A stretch of 38,242 nt of DNA from a virus, in IMG/VR virus record IMGVR_UViG_3300031722_000084, positions 1 to 38,242 of that record. The stretch is one strand, 5' to 3'. Shown piece by piece: positions 30,024 to 37,961 of this stretch. Numbering within the stretch: the stretch's first letter is position 1; every line of letters starts with the position of its first letter. The notes beneath the pieces were generated by a model, which was given only the letters and a program-made list of their open reading frames with translations, had not been told where the DNA came from and did not search any database. The translations under genes and the position numbers were made by a program.

Positions 30024-30209
30024 TCAACGAAATTCTACGTATGCCGGTGATTCCGGCTCTCCCTCACGCGGCGCTGCATCGTGATAGATCAGCAACATGC
30101 TGCAGTTCATGCCATCTTCTAACGGCGTATCATCCGGAACGCTGGCTATGGCGCGCTTCAGATCACCGATGGTTTCAATGTGGTCTATCTCTTTCTCAGT
30201 CATCAGCAT
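30024..30209 (-). CDS. Small acidic early protein, unknown
   Basis: The 61-residue protein has a motif ETIGDLKRAIASVPDDTPLE, the 'sub-helix plus PDDTPL' pattern seen in many small phage and plasmid proteins of unknown role. AGGAG lies 7 bases before the ATG at 30209. It overlaps the gene before by 7 bases. Confidence 0.6.
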   Translation of the reverse strand: MLMTEKEIDHIETIGDLKRAIASVPDDTPLEDGMNCSMLLIYHDAAPREGEPESPAYVEFR

Positions 30210-30391
30210 GGTGCAGTCTCCTCAATTTTGATAATACGAGCCCATGTGCGGCAGAGAGGACATGCCAGGTCAGTTCTGATTCTCTTGGTTCCGTCACTGG
30301 ATTCATACGTTTGCGTCAACACTTTTTTTGTGAAGGCGACACCCTTATTGTCGCACTTCTTCTCACGGCAGATTGCGGTCAGAATAAACAT
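30203..30391 (-). CDS. Small zinc-ribbon-like early protein
   Basis: The 62-residue protein has two cysteine pairs, CREKKC near residue 8 and CPLC near residue 45, likely to bind one zinc ion. I chose ATG 30391, with an AGGGGGG site upstream; the longer frame lies in the DUF3164 gene. It resembles Com/zinc-ribbon proteins only in cysteine spacing, so no function is assigned. Confidence 0.6.
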   Translation of the reverse strand: MFILTAICREKKCDNKGVAFTKKVLTQTYESSDGTKRIRTDLACPLCRTWARIIKIEETAPC

Positions 30392-30401
30392 GATCGCCCC
30401 C

Positions 30402-31235
30402 CTACAGCGCCGCGATATCAAGCGGGACGGCATCGTAGCCGCCCTGCTCGTTACGCACGTAAAACCGCAGATGCTTCTTGCTTGATTCGACCCGCAGGGA
30501 CTCGGCGACGATCTCCATGCCCTCGATCCAGAGCGCGTTTTTGATATCGAGGTTGCGCAGCCGGAGTATCTCGGCCACCCGCAGCTGGCCGTCGATCTGG
30601 GTATAGGCCGTGGTGACGATGGTTTTAAGGTCGTCGGCCTCGGCTGGATAGCTGTCCAGCGCGGCTATCATTTTCTGCCGGGCAACCTGGATCTCCGGGC
30701 CGAAGGTGAGGGTTTTCTGGATACAGACGTTGAGTTTGAACCGGCCGTCGAACGTTTTAAACTCCATGTTGCCCTCGGAGCCGCCCCGCTTGACGCCGTG
30801 CTCCTCGAACAGGATATCCGCGAGCGCCATGATCTCCATGAGCGCGTAGCCCTTGAACCGCTTGATTTTGGCACTGGTAGCCATCCAGATGACGGCGATC
30901 AACAGCACTGTTTCATGGATCAGTAGATCCCGTGGCTTGATGTTCTTGACCTGGATGTGGTCTCCAAAGGGATTCTCCATTTTGCCGTTGATCACCTGGG
31001 GATGTGCGACCTCGTAGCTGATCAGCTCCTGGCGTTGCAGGGTATAGCCGGCGTCTGTCGTCAATACCATCCGCTCGGCAACCTCGCCCCAGGTAATCGT
31101 GTTCATCTGTCCCATCGTGTAGTCGCTGTCGGCGTGATTCATTGCCTTGCGAGCCTGTTCGGCAGCGGTTTTGGCCTCGGCCTTGGTGTTGTGGTACTGC
31201 ATGCCTTCGTGTGGGCTGTAGCTGTAAAAGTTCAT
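30402..31235 (-). CDS. DUF3164 protein with an extra N-terminal domain
   Basis: The 277-residue protein. Residues about 80-277 match DUF3164 of Mu-like phages (GNMEFKTFDGRFKLNVCIQK, then LRLRNLDIKNALWIEGMEIV and the ending RNEQGGYDAVPLDIAAL). Residues 1-60 (NFYSYSPHEGMQYHNTKAEA, ITWGEVAERM) resemble a separate small phage protein of unknown function. The two are in one frame without a break, so this looks like a fusion; DUF3164 alone is about 200 residues. Role in replication or regulation is unknown. Confidence 0.8.
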   Translation of the reverse strand: MNFYSYSPHEGMQYHNTKAEAKTAAEQARKAMNHADSDYTMGQMNTITWGEVAERMVLTTDAGYTLQRQELISYEVAHPQVINGKMENPFGDHIQVKNIKPRDLLIHETVLLIAVIWMATSAKIKRFKGYALMEIMALADILFEEHGVKRGGSEGNMEFKTFDGRFKLNVCIQKTLTFGPEIQVARQKMIAALDSYPAEADDLKTIVTTAYTQIDGQLRVAEILRLRNLDIKNALWIEGMEIVAESLRVESSKKHLRFYVRNEQGGYDAVPLDIAAL

Positions 31236-31441
31236 TTTTGTTTCCTTTCGCGGGCGATATCGCCCTTGCTTTCCTGGATTTCGTTGTCCAATTTGTTGAG
31301 CCAGTAGCTGGTTTCGGTTTCGTATTTATCGACCTTTGCCATCATCCAGCGGTCGTTTACGGTATGAGTCCTGGCGGCCCAGCCGATGAGGCAGCCGATC
31401 AGCAAGGCGTTGGTTATGGTGAGCAGGCTACGGAGTCTCAT
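31232..31441 (-). CDS. Small single-pass membrane protein
   Basis: The 69-residue protein is read from ATG 31441 (MRLRSLLTI), whose first bases overlap the stop of a 35-residue gene (ATGA). One membrane helix (TNALLIGCLIGWAA) is followed by a charged coiled tail. It overlaps DUF3164 by 4 bases. It could affect the membrane of the host early in infection; family unknown. Confidence 0.6.
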   Translation of the reverse strand: MRLRSLLTITNALLIGCLIGWAARTHTVNDRWMMAKVDKYETETSYWLNKLDNEIQESKGDIARERKQK

Positions 31442-31545
31442 CGTGCCCACCGGACGGCCCGGCTTTTCAGCCAGACCCGGAACTTCGTATATTCCCATTC
31501 CTGTTTAACGACCTGTAAAACCCGTTTAATGATGCGTCTGATCAT
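31438..31545 (-). CDS. 35-residue basic protein
   Basis: This very short gene begins MIRRIIKRVLQVVKQEWEYT and has 35 residues, strongly basic and amphipathic. It has one of the best ribosome-binding sites of the early operon (AAAGGAG, spacing 7) and its TGA overlaps the next ATG. The amphipathic basic helix suggests membrane or nucleic acid contact. Real translation is likely from the site and coupling. Confidence 0.6.
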   Translation of the reverse strand: MIRRIIKRVLQVVKQEWEYTKFRVWLKSRAVRWAR

Positions 31546-31547
31546 GG

Positions 31548-31859
31548 CTATCTCCTTTCACATTTTTGGCAGGCTTTCCAAAGGGCCACCCGCTGATGGC
31601 TGGTGGCGGCGAAGGGTTTCTTGCGCTCTTCGGCGCATTGACTGAGTGGTATTTCACCCAGGACAGGACACTTGACTGTAAGACCACCGAAGACCTCGAC
31701 CACCCGCTTGAGCATTTCATCAGGAGCCCCTTTGTATTCGCCTTTCAGTACCTGGCATACACCGGAACCGTTGGAGTATCCGAGCATCCGACCGACGGCA
31801 GCCTGGCCATGTTCGGCGACTTTTTCACGGAGCAGCTTCATCGCGTCGGGATAGGTCAT
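31548..31859 (-). CDS. Mu-like phage helix-turn-helix protein with CPVLG motif
   Basis: The 103-residue protein begins TYPDAMKLLREKVAEHGQAA, then VGRMLGYSNGSGVCQVLKGE, a helix-turn-helix, and ends with a cysteine-bearing VKCPVLGEIPLSQC and KACQKC segment. This pairing is common in an early regulator family of Mu-like phages. I chose ATG 31859, overlapping the gene before by 4 bases (ATGA). Confidence 0.75.
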   Translation of the reverse strand: MTYPDAMKLLREKVAEHGQAAVGRMLGYSNGSGVCQVLKGEYKGAPDEMLKRVVEVFGGLTVKCPVLGEIPLSQCAEERKKPFAATSHQRVALWKACQKCERR

Positions 31860-32446
31860 TCTGCACCGCCTTCGATCTTTGCCCAGACCACCCGCTTCAG
31901 GTTGGGATCGTAGACCTGCTTGGTGCGCTGGATCTGTGGCGGGTGTGGACCGCTCCACATTGAATTGATCAGGCTGTAACGCTGGTTGGCCCTGCCCACC
32001 AGGTACCCGGCTTTGCAGAGCGCCGTGCAGTAGCTCCGCGCCTCTGATTCGGCCACCCGGTGGACATCGGTGGAGGCATTAAAGGCTAGGTCAGTGAAGC
32101 TGAAGTCCTTGAGGATCCGCATAGCATTCCACATCTGCTGGCGGCCCTGCCCCTGGGTGACAGGGGTACCGTCTTTGCGGACTCTGGGGGCGTCGTTGCC
32201 GCAATCATTCTCCAGCTGGTAGTACTGGGTTTTGAATGATTCAGGCATTGGCCGGGATACTTTTACGAGGTAACCGGCCTGGCAGAGCCCGACGATGTAA
32301 TCTCTGACCGTTGCTACGCCAAGGCGTGTGCTGTGGGCTATTTCAGTGGAGCTGAATGCACCGGACTGTGACTGGGCTTTGATTTCCTCCCAGACCGCCT
32401 GACGGCATTCAGACGGCTGCTGCTGATCGATAGGCTTGCGGCTCAC
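31856..32446 (-). CDS. Tandem winged-helix early protein, GTG start
   Basis: The 196-residue protein contains two similar segments (SSTEIAHSTRLGVATVRDYI then LCQAGYLVKV; and later FNASTDVHRVAESEARSYCT then LCKAGYLVGR), i.e. two winged-helix repeats. The GTG at 32446 is chosen because AGGAGG lies 5 bases upstream and its TGA overlap with the B gene stop (GTGA) gives coupling. DNA binding is likely; function unknown. Confidence 0.7.
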   Translation of the reverse strand: MSRKPIDQQQPSECRQAVWEEIKAQSQSGAFSSTEIAHSTRLGVATVRDYIVGLCQAGYLVKVSRPMPESFKTQYYQLENDCGNDAPRVRKDGTPVTQGQGRQQMWNAMRILKDFSFTDLAFNASTDVHRVAESEARSYCTALCKAGYLVGRANQRYSLINSMWSGPHPPQIQRTKQVYDPNLKRVVWAKIEGGAE

Positions 32447-33180
32447 TGGAACCTCCTCGGCTGCGGTGCTTCGCCGGTATACAGATCCCGCTTGCCCCAT
32501 TCCTTCAGGCTGATGGAGGATAGTCCCTGGCTCTGGGCTTCTTTACGGACCAGGTCGAGGTTGGTTACTATCCGGCGGACGCTGCCCTTGCTTTTGCCGT
32601 GGATGGCGGTGAGCAGATCCTCGCCGACGGTGACACCGGCGCAATAGAAGTCGGCCAGCACTTTGGCGTCATTCAGATCGGCGGGAGGCGCAGCGGCCCA
32701 TTCCATGATGCGGCCGTGAAAGCGTTCCCATTTGGCCAGCTTGGCCGGGAGGCGTTCCTCTCCGATCAGTAGTATCGGGGCGCGGGAGCCTTCGTAGATG
32801 TCTCTGACCACCTCTACTGCGACCTTCTCAACGATGTGGTCCATTTCGTCGATGATCAGCGGGCGGCCGCTCTTGGCCAGCTGTTCACAGATCTGGTCGA
32901 GCATGTCTGATACCGTTCGACCTGGAGTGATCCCCATGACCTTCAGGACGTTTTCCATGAAGGCTTTCTTGCTCCAGACGCTCTTGCATTCAACGTAGTA
33001 GGCGTTCATCTTGTTGCTGATGTAGGCGGCGGCGGTGGACTTGCCGAAGCCGCTGAAGCCGTAAAGCACGGCCATGCCGGGCAGGTGATCACGTCTATCC
33101 ACGATGCGTTTCAGGCAGCCCATGGCCAACATCACGATGCTTAATCCTGCTGTCTTGACATCCAATCCGTTCTTTGCCAT
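32443..33180 (-). CDS. Transposition target-selection ATPase (Mu B)
   Basis: The 245-residue AAA+ ATPase has Walker A GFSGFGKST (residues 41-49) and Walker B PLIIDEMDH (Asp111-Glu112). MuB coats target DNA, activates MuA and gives target immunity. It lies directly downstream of the transposase gene, 97 bases apart. It is shorter than Mu B (312 residues), apparently lacking the N-terminal helix-turn-helix part. Confidence 0.92.
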   Translation of the reverse strand: MAKNGLDVKTAGLSIVMLAMGCLKRIVDRRDHLPGMAVLYGFSGFGKSTAAAYISNKMNAYYVECKSVWSKKAFMENVLKVMGITPGRTVSDMLDQICEQLAKSGRPLIIDEMDHIVEKVAVEVVRDIYEGSRAPILLIGEERLPAKLAKWERFHGRIMEWAAAPPADLNDAKVLADFYCAGVTVGEDLLTAIHGKSKGSVRRIVTNLDLVRKEAQSQGLSSISLKEWGKRDLYTGEAPQPRRFQ

Positions 33181-33277
33181 AATTCCTCCACTTTCAGTTT
33201 GTGCCCATCAAAGGGCCGATTAAAGGGCCGGGGATCATGAGTTCCCGGCCTTATCTATTTATATGAGCGGCGGCGAT

Positions 33278-35377
33278 CTATTGTGCTGCCGCTTCTCTAT
33301 TGACTTCCATGTCATCCTGTATCGACCGCCATGCCTTCCAGTAGTCGCTGTTTATCCACCCTTTGTGAAAGTTTGCCGCTTCCGGCTGTACGGCCTCACC
33401 GGCCTTGATGGCGGCGTCCAGATCCTGCCAGAGGTATTGCCGTTCGCGCTCGCTTGGTGGCAGCTCGAATATTGCGGCCTGGACTATGTCGGCCTCTTCG
33501 ATCTGTTTGACGACGCGCAGGCATTCCTTCTTGATCGCTTCCGAATGTTCCATGATCACCGGCTGCGGGCCGTGCATCTCCAGACGGATCTCCTCAGCCT
33601 GATTCTCCAGGCGCTTCAGGCGGCCTTGACCACGCTTGATGCGGGCCTCTTCCAGCTTGCTCGGCGCGAAGTAGTGGTCTGAGTTGCCAGCCAGGGTGGC
33701 GACTGCCAGAAGGCGCTGGTGCTCCAGGTCACGCACCCATACTTTGCGGGCATCGGACGGGCAGTAGGCTACCTGGACGCGCTGGCCGTGCCATTGTTCC
33801 AGATCGTGGCTGTAGTAGCGTTTGGGCAGGCCGTTGGTTAGGGTGCCGAACTGAATCTCGCCACGGATCACGGTGCGCTCAAGCGCCGGATGGTAGAGGT
33901 CGGGCAGTTCGTTGGCCGGTACCAGCCATTCATCCCTGGGGAGTTCGCGCTGCATCTTCTCCAGCCCCAGCGCCCAGGCTTGGTTCGGCGTCATGTGGGT
34001 GCGCTTTTTGCTGATGGCGTCACGGATGGCTGGGAGGCCACGATGCGGGGTATTGTTGTATTTCTCGATGGCTGCGTTGATGTGACCGACGAAGTCATCC
34101 CATTCGATCAGCAGGGCTGATTGCTCGCCTTGTTTGATGGCTTTGCGGGTTGCTTTGTAGACCAGCTGCTTGGCATCGCCGTCCATCTGGTGGCCGATGT
34201 AGGTGCAGAGCTGTTTTGCCGCTTTGATCAGGATGGTTTGATGACCGCGTTCTGATATGCCGTGAGCCTGCGGGTTGCGCGGACGGCTGTATTCAGGAGT
34301 GATCCCCAGGCGGTGGAGGATCCCGGTACCGGCGGCGGTCATCATCTGGTTTTTAAAGCCGGAGCCGTTATCGGTGTAGAAGATCGCCGGGACGCCGTAG
34401 GTTTCGCAGGCTCCGCGCAGGGCATCTAATACAGCCAGGCCGCTTTCGGCCAGATCAACCGACCAGCCGACGCCTTTCTTGGTTGCGACATCGAGCACCG
34501 GCGTGACCTCGGGTCGGAAAGGGCGGCCGTGGAAGGGATGGGCGACCTCGCCGTCAAAGCAGTGGCCGTCGGCAGTGTAGGCATCGCCGGGAAACATTTC
34601 GGATGTGTCGCGGCGGCGAAATACTTTGATGGATTTTAGTTCGTTGCCGGTTTTGCGCCCTTTTTCCCGGTCGATCATGCCCATCTTTTCCAGGTAGCGG
34701 CGGGCCTGGCCGTAATTCGGCAGCGGGATCCCGGCGGGAATCAGTTTTTCGTATGCTTCGAGTACTTCGGTCAGGCAGGGTTTCTGCGGTTTGCTCCAGC
34801 AGGCCATGAAGCTTTGAGCCCAGGCGGGCTCCAGATAGTTCTCGGTATCCTTTGGCACCAGCGACATCGCATCTCCGCTGGCTGCCTTCCATTTGCGCCA
34901 CCATTTCATGATGCCGTCATAGCTGAGGGTGCGGCCTTGGCCCTTGCGGGCGTTGGCGGCGGCATATTCTTCCAGCTCGCCGTTTATCGAGGCTTTAACG
35001 ATGGTGTTAATTGCCTTGTTGACTCCGACCAGCGGCGCGGCTTTCTCAATCAGGCGCATGATGGCGACACGGGCGTCCATGATGTCACGCTGCCATTGTT
35101 TGAGCTGTGATGTTGTGACGGCTGGCTGGATGCTGGCGCATGGTGCCGGTACCGGAGCTTGCTGATGTACGGCAGGCACATTTGCAATTGCTTTGCGGGT
35201 CAGATGCTCACGGGTTTCGGCAGGTAATGCGGCCACCGGGTACTCTTTGCCACCGCCACGGCCTGCGCGCTTCTGGTGCGGCCAGGCTTCGCGGGCTGCA
35301 AGTCGGATAACCGCGCTTTCTGTTTTTGGAATACCTGGCAGACCGGCCAGCTCTTTGGCGGTGTAGTGGCTTTTCAT
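33278..35377 (-). CDS. DDE transposase (Mu A)
   Basis: The 699-residue transposase cuts and joins the prophage ends into new target sites. It has an N-terminal Mu-type DNA-binding domain (AKELAGLPGIPKTESAVIRL), a catalytic RNase-H core with Asp270 (YTADGH), Asp336 (FYTDNGSG) and Glu376 (GISERGHQ), close to MuA D269/D336/E392, a Mu-type beta-barrel region, and a basic C-terminal tail. All catalytic residues are present, so it should be active. Its ATG overlaps the stop of the CII-like gene. Confidence 0.95.
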   Translation of the reverse strand: MKSHYTAKELAGLPGIPKTESAVIRLAAREAWPHQKRAGRGGGKEYPVAALPAETREHLTRKAIANVPAVHQQAPVPAPCASIQPAVTTSQLKQWQRDIMDARVAIMRLIEKAAPLVGVNKAINTIVKASINGELEEYAAANARKGQGRTLSYDGIMKWWRKWKAASGDAMSLVPKDTENYLEPAWAQSFMACWSKPQKPCLTEVLEAYEKLIPAGIPLPNYGQARRYLEKMGMIDREKGRKTGNELKSIKVFRRRDTSEMFPGDAYTADGHCFDGEVAHPFHGRPFRPEVTPVLDVATKKGVGWSVDLAESGLAVLDALRGACETYGVPAIFYTDNGSGFKNQMMTAAGTGILHRLGITPEYSRPRNPQAHGISERGHQTILIKAAKQLCTYIGHQMDGDAKQLVYKATRKAIKQGEQSALLIEWDDFVGHINAAIEKYNNTPHRGLPAIRDAISKKRTHMTPNQAWALGLEKMQRELPRDEWLVPANELPDLYHPALERTVIRGEIQFGTLTNGLPKRYYSHDLEQWHGQRVQVAYCPSDARKVWVRDLEHQRLLAVATLAGNSDHYFAPSKLEEARIKRGQGRLKRLENQAEEIRLEMHGPQPVIMEHSEAIKKECLRVVKQIEEADIVQAAIFELPPSERERQYLWQDLDAAIKAGEAVQPEAANFHKGWINSDYWKAWRSIQDDMEVNREAAAQ

Positions 35378-35808
35378 TTCAGCAGACCACGTTTAGAGCG
35401 GATGACATCCATCTTGGCTTTGATGATGCGTTCTTGCTCCTGAAGGCGGGCGAGATCGATCAAGTCGCGGTCTTCTGGGTTCAGGACGTCGCTGCCCAGG
35501 TACTCCAGAACATAGCGGAACGGTTCCAGGGAGCCGGTTATTTTGCAGATGACGGCAGTTTCAATGAGGCCAGGCTGGTAATCCGGGTTACTAGACAGCT
35601 TCTTATCCAGCGTATCCTTGCTGATGTCTTTCAGCATGGCCTTGCTGATCTGAGCGGCGACCAGGTAGCGGTCAAACCCTTTCAAATCACGCGACAGGGC
35701 CTGTTTAAGCCCCAGGGCGATGTCAAAGGACGCTTCCTCTATGCCATTATCAAACAGGGCTTGTTGCTTTGATACGCTGCCATCTATTGCACCGTGTTGT
35801 TTTGCCAT
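35374..35808 (-). CDS. CII-like phage regulatory protein
   Basis: The 144-residue protein has a SFDIALGLKQALSRDLKGFD then YLVAAQISKAMLKDISKDTL segment similar to phage regulatory proteins of the P2 CII-like type. It comes second in the early operon, between the Ner-like gene and the transposase. ATG 35808 (MAKQHG) is chosen; the ORF's extra four residues start with another ATG 12 bases earlier. Role in the lysis-lysogeny choice is inferred. Confidence 0.55.
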   Translation of the reverse strand: MAKQHGAIDGSVSKQQALFDNGIEEASFDIALGLKQALSRDLKGFDRYLVAAQISKAMLKDISKDTLDKKLSSNPDYQPGLIETAVICKITGSLEPFRYVLEYLGSDVLNPEDRDLIDLARLQEQERIIKAKMDVIRSKRGLLK

Positions 35809-35869
35809 GACACCCCTCATTTTTACCGCTAGAATCAGATCAAATTTGTGGTATAAAACGGGAGGCTAT

Positions 35870-36076
35870 TCAGGCAGCCTTGCCCCACATTTTCTCGAAG
35901 GGGATATGCACGGCTTTTGAAACAGCTTCCTGAACGCGACGGGAAGTATAGTGACCGGATATAACCCGATTTACGGATCCGGAACTAAGCCCCAACTCCT
36001 TGGCAATATCGACCTGTTTGACTTTGTTTTCGATCAACAGAGCGCGTATTTTTTCGACTTTCATAATTGGTTTCAT
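35870..36076 (-). CDS. Ner-like helix-turn-helix protein
   Basis: The 68-residue protein is a single helix-turn-helix (VKQVDIAKELGLSSGSVNRV then ISGHYTSRRVQEAV) ending IPFEKMWGKAA, similar to Ner of Mu, which turns down early and repressor transcription. It is the first gene of the early operon, about 60 bases from the early start site. AGGAG lies 6 bases before the ATG. Confidence 0.85.
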   Translation of the reverse strand: MKPIMKVEKIRALLIENKVKQVDIAKELGLSSGSVNRVISGHYTSRRVQEAVSKAVHIPFEKMWGKAA

Positions 36077-36143
36077 AGCTAGCTCCTATGGCCTTTTTTT
36101 TGATGTCTATTTGTAAATATAATTTGCATCCAATTCTTAGCTA

Positions 36144-36172
36144 TAAATACGCGCAGTTTATTTCTATGTCAA
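36144..36172 (-). promoter_or_regulatory. Early promoter (Pe)
   Basis: TTGACA (36172-36167), 17-bp spacer, TATTTA (36149-36144). It reads toward the Ner-like gene and the transposase operon. An operator half-site ACGCGTCAGAGTT (36182-36194) lies about 10 bp upstream of the -35 box. Confidence 0.85.
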
Positions 36173-36181
36173 CAGAAAAAT

Positions 36182-36318
36182 ACGCGTCAGAGTTTAAATG
36201 TGCGAGGTTTTCTGATGTTTTTGCTTTTGGTTAATAAATACAGTGTGTTATTAAACTCTGACGCGTCAGAGTTTAACTGTGCCACGCGTCAGAGTTTGAC
36301 TTATGAACTCTGACGCGT
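36182..36318. promoter_or_regulatory. Repressor operator cluster
   Basis: Four copies of ACGCGTCAGAGTT or its complement: 36182-36194; a perfect 26-bp palindrome at 36251-36276 that holds two face-to-face copies; 36284-36296; and 36306-36318, inside the first codons of the repressor gene. The element sits between divergent promoters, so the S24 repressor (or the Ner-like protein) is the likely ligand. Confidence 0.85.
36227..36254 (+). promoter_or_regulatory. Repressor promoter (Pc)
   Basis: TTGGTT (36227-36232), 16-bp spacer, TATTAA (36249-36254). The -10 overlaps the first bases of the 26-bp operator palindrome, so binding there would block the promoter (autoregulation). The -35 is moderate. 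Confidence 0.6.
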
Positions 36319-36998
36319 TCAAGGATAGGTTAAGAATCGTAATGGCAGGCGCATCGAACCGCTCTTTTGCAGAAAAATGCGCGGTATCGGATGGCACTCT
36401 GCGTAGTTATTTGAAGGGTGATACATTCCCTCCTCTTGATACACTCCAGGTGATTGCTGAGGTGAGTTGTTGTAGTTTGGCATGGCTGGCAAGTGGTGAT
36501 GGAGATATGAAGCGCGGATTGGTTAGTTATCCGCTTTCAGAGGGGATTAAGACTGCCGATATAACGGGTGATCCAGGTGAAGGGTTTGTCCAGATCCCGC
36601 GCTATGAGGTTGCAGCCAGTGCAGGCGGCGGAGCGGTGGTCCATAGTGAGCAGATAGTTGATCATCTATCGTTTCGTGCCGATTGGGTTCATAATGCCCT
36701 GGGCGTACCGGTGACCTCCCTGGCGTTGATCAATGTGACTGGCGACAGTATGGAGCCGACATTATCAGAAGGGGATCTAATTCTGATCGATATGAGCTAC
36801 CGTGGCGTTAAGGATAATGCAGTTTATGTGCTGCAGCTGAACGGGGCGCTGCTGGTTAAGCGGATCCAGCACAAGCTGGATGGCAGTGTGATTGTGAAGA
36901 GCGATAACGTCATATACGAGCCGGAGCGGATTGGAAGCGAGGCGGTCGATTCGTTGAACGTGATAGGGCGTGTAGTTTGGTGCGGGAGGAGGATGTGA
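36303..36998 (+). CDS. S24-family phage repressor (LexA/CI-like)
   Basis: The 231-residue repressor has an N-terminal helix-turn-helix (residues about 18-52) and a C-terminal S24 self-cleavage domain: Ala107-Gly108 cleavage site in AASAG, Ser149 in GDSM, and Lys186 in LLVKR. Loss through RecA-stimulated cleavage would link induction to DNA damage, unlike the Mu c repressor, which lacks this domain. The ATG is preceded by no Shine-Dalgarno and lies in the loop of an operator hairpin. Confidence 0.9.
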   Translation: MNSDAFKDRLRIVMAGASNRSFAEKCAVSDGTLRSYLKGDTFPPLDTLQVIAEVSCCSLAWLASGDGDMKRGLVSYPLSEGIKTADITGDPGEGFVQIPRYEVAASAGGGAVVHSEQIVDHLSFRADWVHNALGVPVTSLALINVTGDSMEPTLSEGDLILIDMSYRGVKDNAVYVLQLNGALLVKRIQHKLDGSVIVKSDNVIYEPERIGSEAVDSLNVIGRVVWCGRRM

Positions 36999-37585
36999 TG
37001 AGGTTTTTGTTATTCGTTATATTGATAATGTTCTGCATGGCAGCCCCAGTGGTTGCGGGTAATGTTGATGTTTATGGTATTGAGTTACAGACCGGTAAAA
37101 TAGTAAAAGGCGGTCAGTTGGTTACTGCAAATGTAGTCACATCTTTCCGACCTTTGACAAATAAAATACTTAAAGATCTCGCTATTACAACTATCGCGGA
37201 GCTAAAAAAGAACTATCCGGGGTGTCAGTGGTTCCATGTGTTTATTTCTGATGACCGTAGAATGCTTGAAGCCACTAATCACCTTGCTATTGCTGACTCT
37301 AAAGAGGGCAAAGTTGAAATTACTGGTGGAGTTTTGAGCGATGCTGAAATTAAGGAATATCGCAAAGAAGGTATTCCGGTAATAAAACCAAATGAAACAG
37401 CTATTAAGGTGTTTTCTGATGTTAGCCGGACAAAGGTAGAGGCGTATAAAAACGGTAAATATATGACTGATCTAGAACTTTACAAGGTTATTTCAAAAAA
37501 AATTAAGATGCCGGTAGCTGAAGTTAAAAAATATCATAAAGGTGTCGGTTGGTATTATATGGCCAAGATGAATAATACTCTATAG
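36998..37585 (+). CDS. Exported moron protein next to the repressor, unknown
   Basis: The 195-residue protein has a Sec signal peptide (MRFLLFVILIMFCMAAPVVA, cleavage near VVAG). The ATG at 36998 overlaps the repressor stop (TGATG), with GGAGGA upstream, so it is translated with the repressor in the lysogen. The mature part is lysine-rich. It is AT-richer than the structural genes, suggesting separate origin. A lysogenic conversion or exclusion role is inferred from expression context only. Confidence 0.7.
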   Translation: MRFLLFVILIMFCMAAPVVAGNVDVYGIELQTGKIVKGGQLVTANVVTSFRPLTNKILKDLAITTIAELKKNYPGCQWFHVFISDDRRMLEATNHLAIADSKEGKVEITGGVLSDAEIKEYRKEGIPVIKPNETAIKVFSDVSRTKVEAYKNGKYMTDLELYKVISKKIKMPVAEVKKYHKGVGWYYMAKMNNTL

Positions 37586-37610
37586 ATCGGTGCTATATTT
37601 ATGAAGCATA

Positions 37611-37961
37611 TTGGTGTCTATTTCCTTATACAGTAACGCTTTTGCGGGGCATTTACATTTAGAAAAATATTATCAAGAAGTTTGGTGTGCCCAGGCGGGT
37701 GGAGTGATGGAATACCGCCTTGATGATGGTACACGGGTTGATTGCCTGACTGATGATTATGCGATCGAGTTTGATTTTGCGCCGAAGTGGGCGGAGAGTG
37801 TGGGTCAGTCGTTGTATTATTCGCTGAAGACCGGCAAGCAACCAGGCGTTGTGCTGATCATGGAGAATGATGGTGACGATCGGTATCTTGATCGGCTGAA
37901 CGCTCTGGCGGTCAAATACGACATCAAGGTCTGGACGACTCCGGAGGCTACTGCCAAATGA
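37611..37961 (+). CDS. PD-(D/E)XK-like exported protein, N terminus probably disrupted
   Basis: The 116-residue open frame has a conserved core DDGTRVDCLTDDYAIEFDFA then PKWAESVGQSLYYSLKTGKQ, a nuclease-fold-like pattern (VDC-x6-AIE-x-D). It belongs to a family that usually has a signal peptide. Here only SISLYSNAFAG remains in frame, after a TTG; an ATG ten bases upstream (MKHIGVYF) is in another frame. A one-base frameshift in the signal region is likely, unless TTG is a real start. Confidence 0.6.
   Translation: MVSISLYSNAFAGHLHLEKYYQEVWCAQAGGVMEYRLDDGTRVDCLTDDYAIEFDFAPKWAESVGQSLYYSLKTGKQPGVVLIMENDGDDRYLDRLNALAVKYDIKVWTTPEATAK

Noticed and set aside
37611-37640. Simple TTG start for the PD-(D/E)XK-like protein
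   Set aside because: It would leave a signal peptide of about 12 residues, too short, so a frameshift is preferred although not proven.
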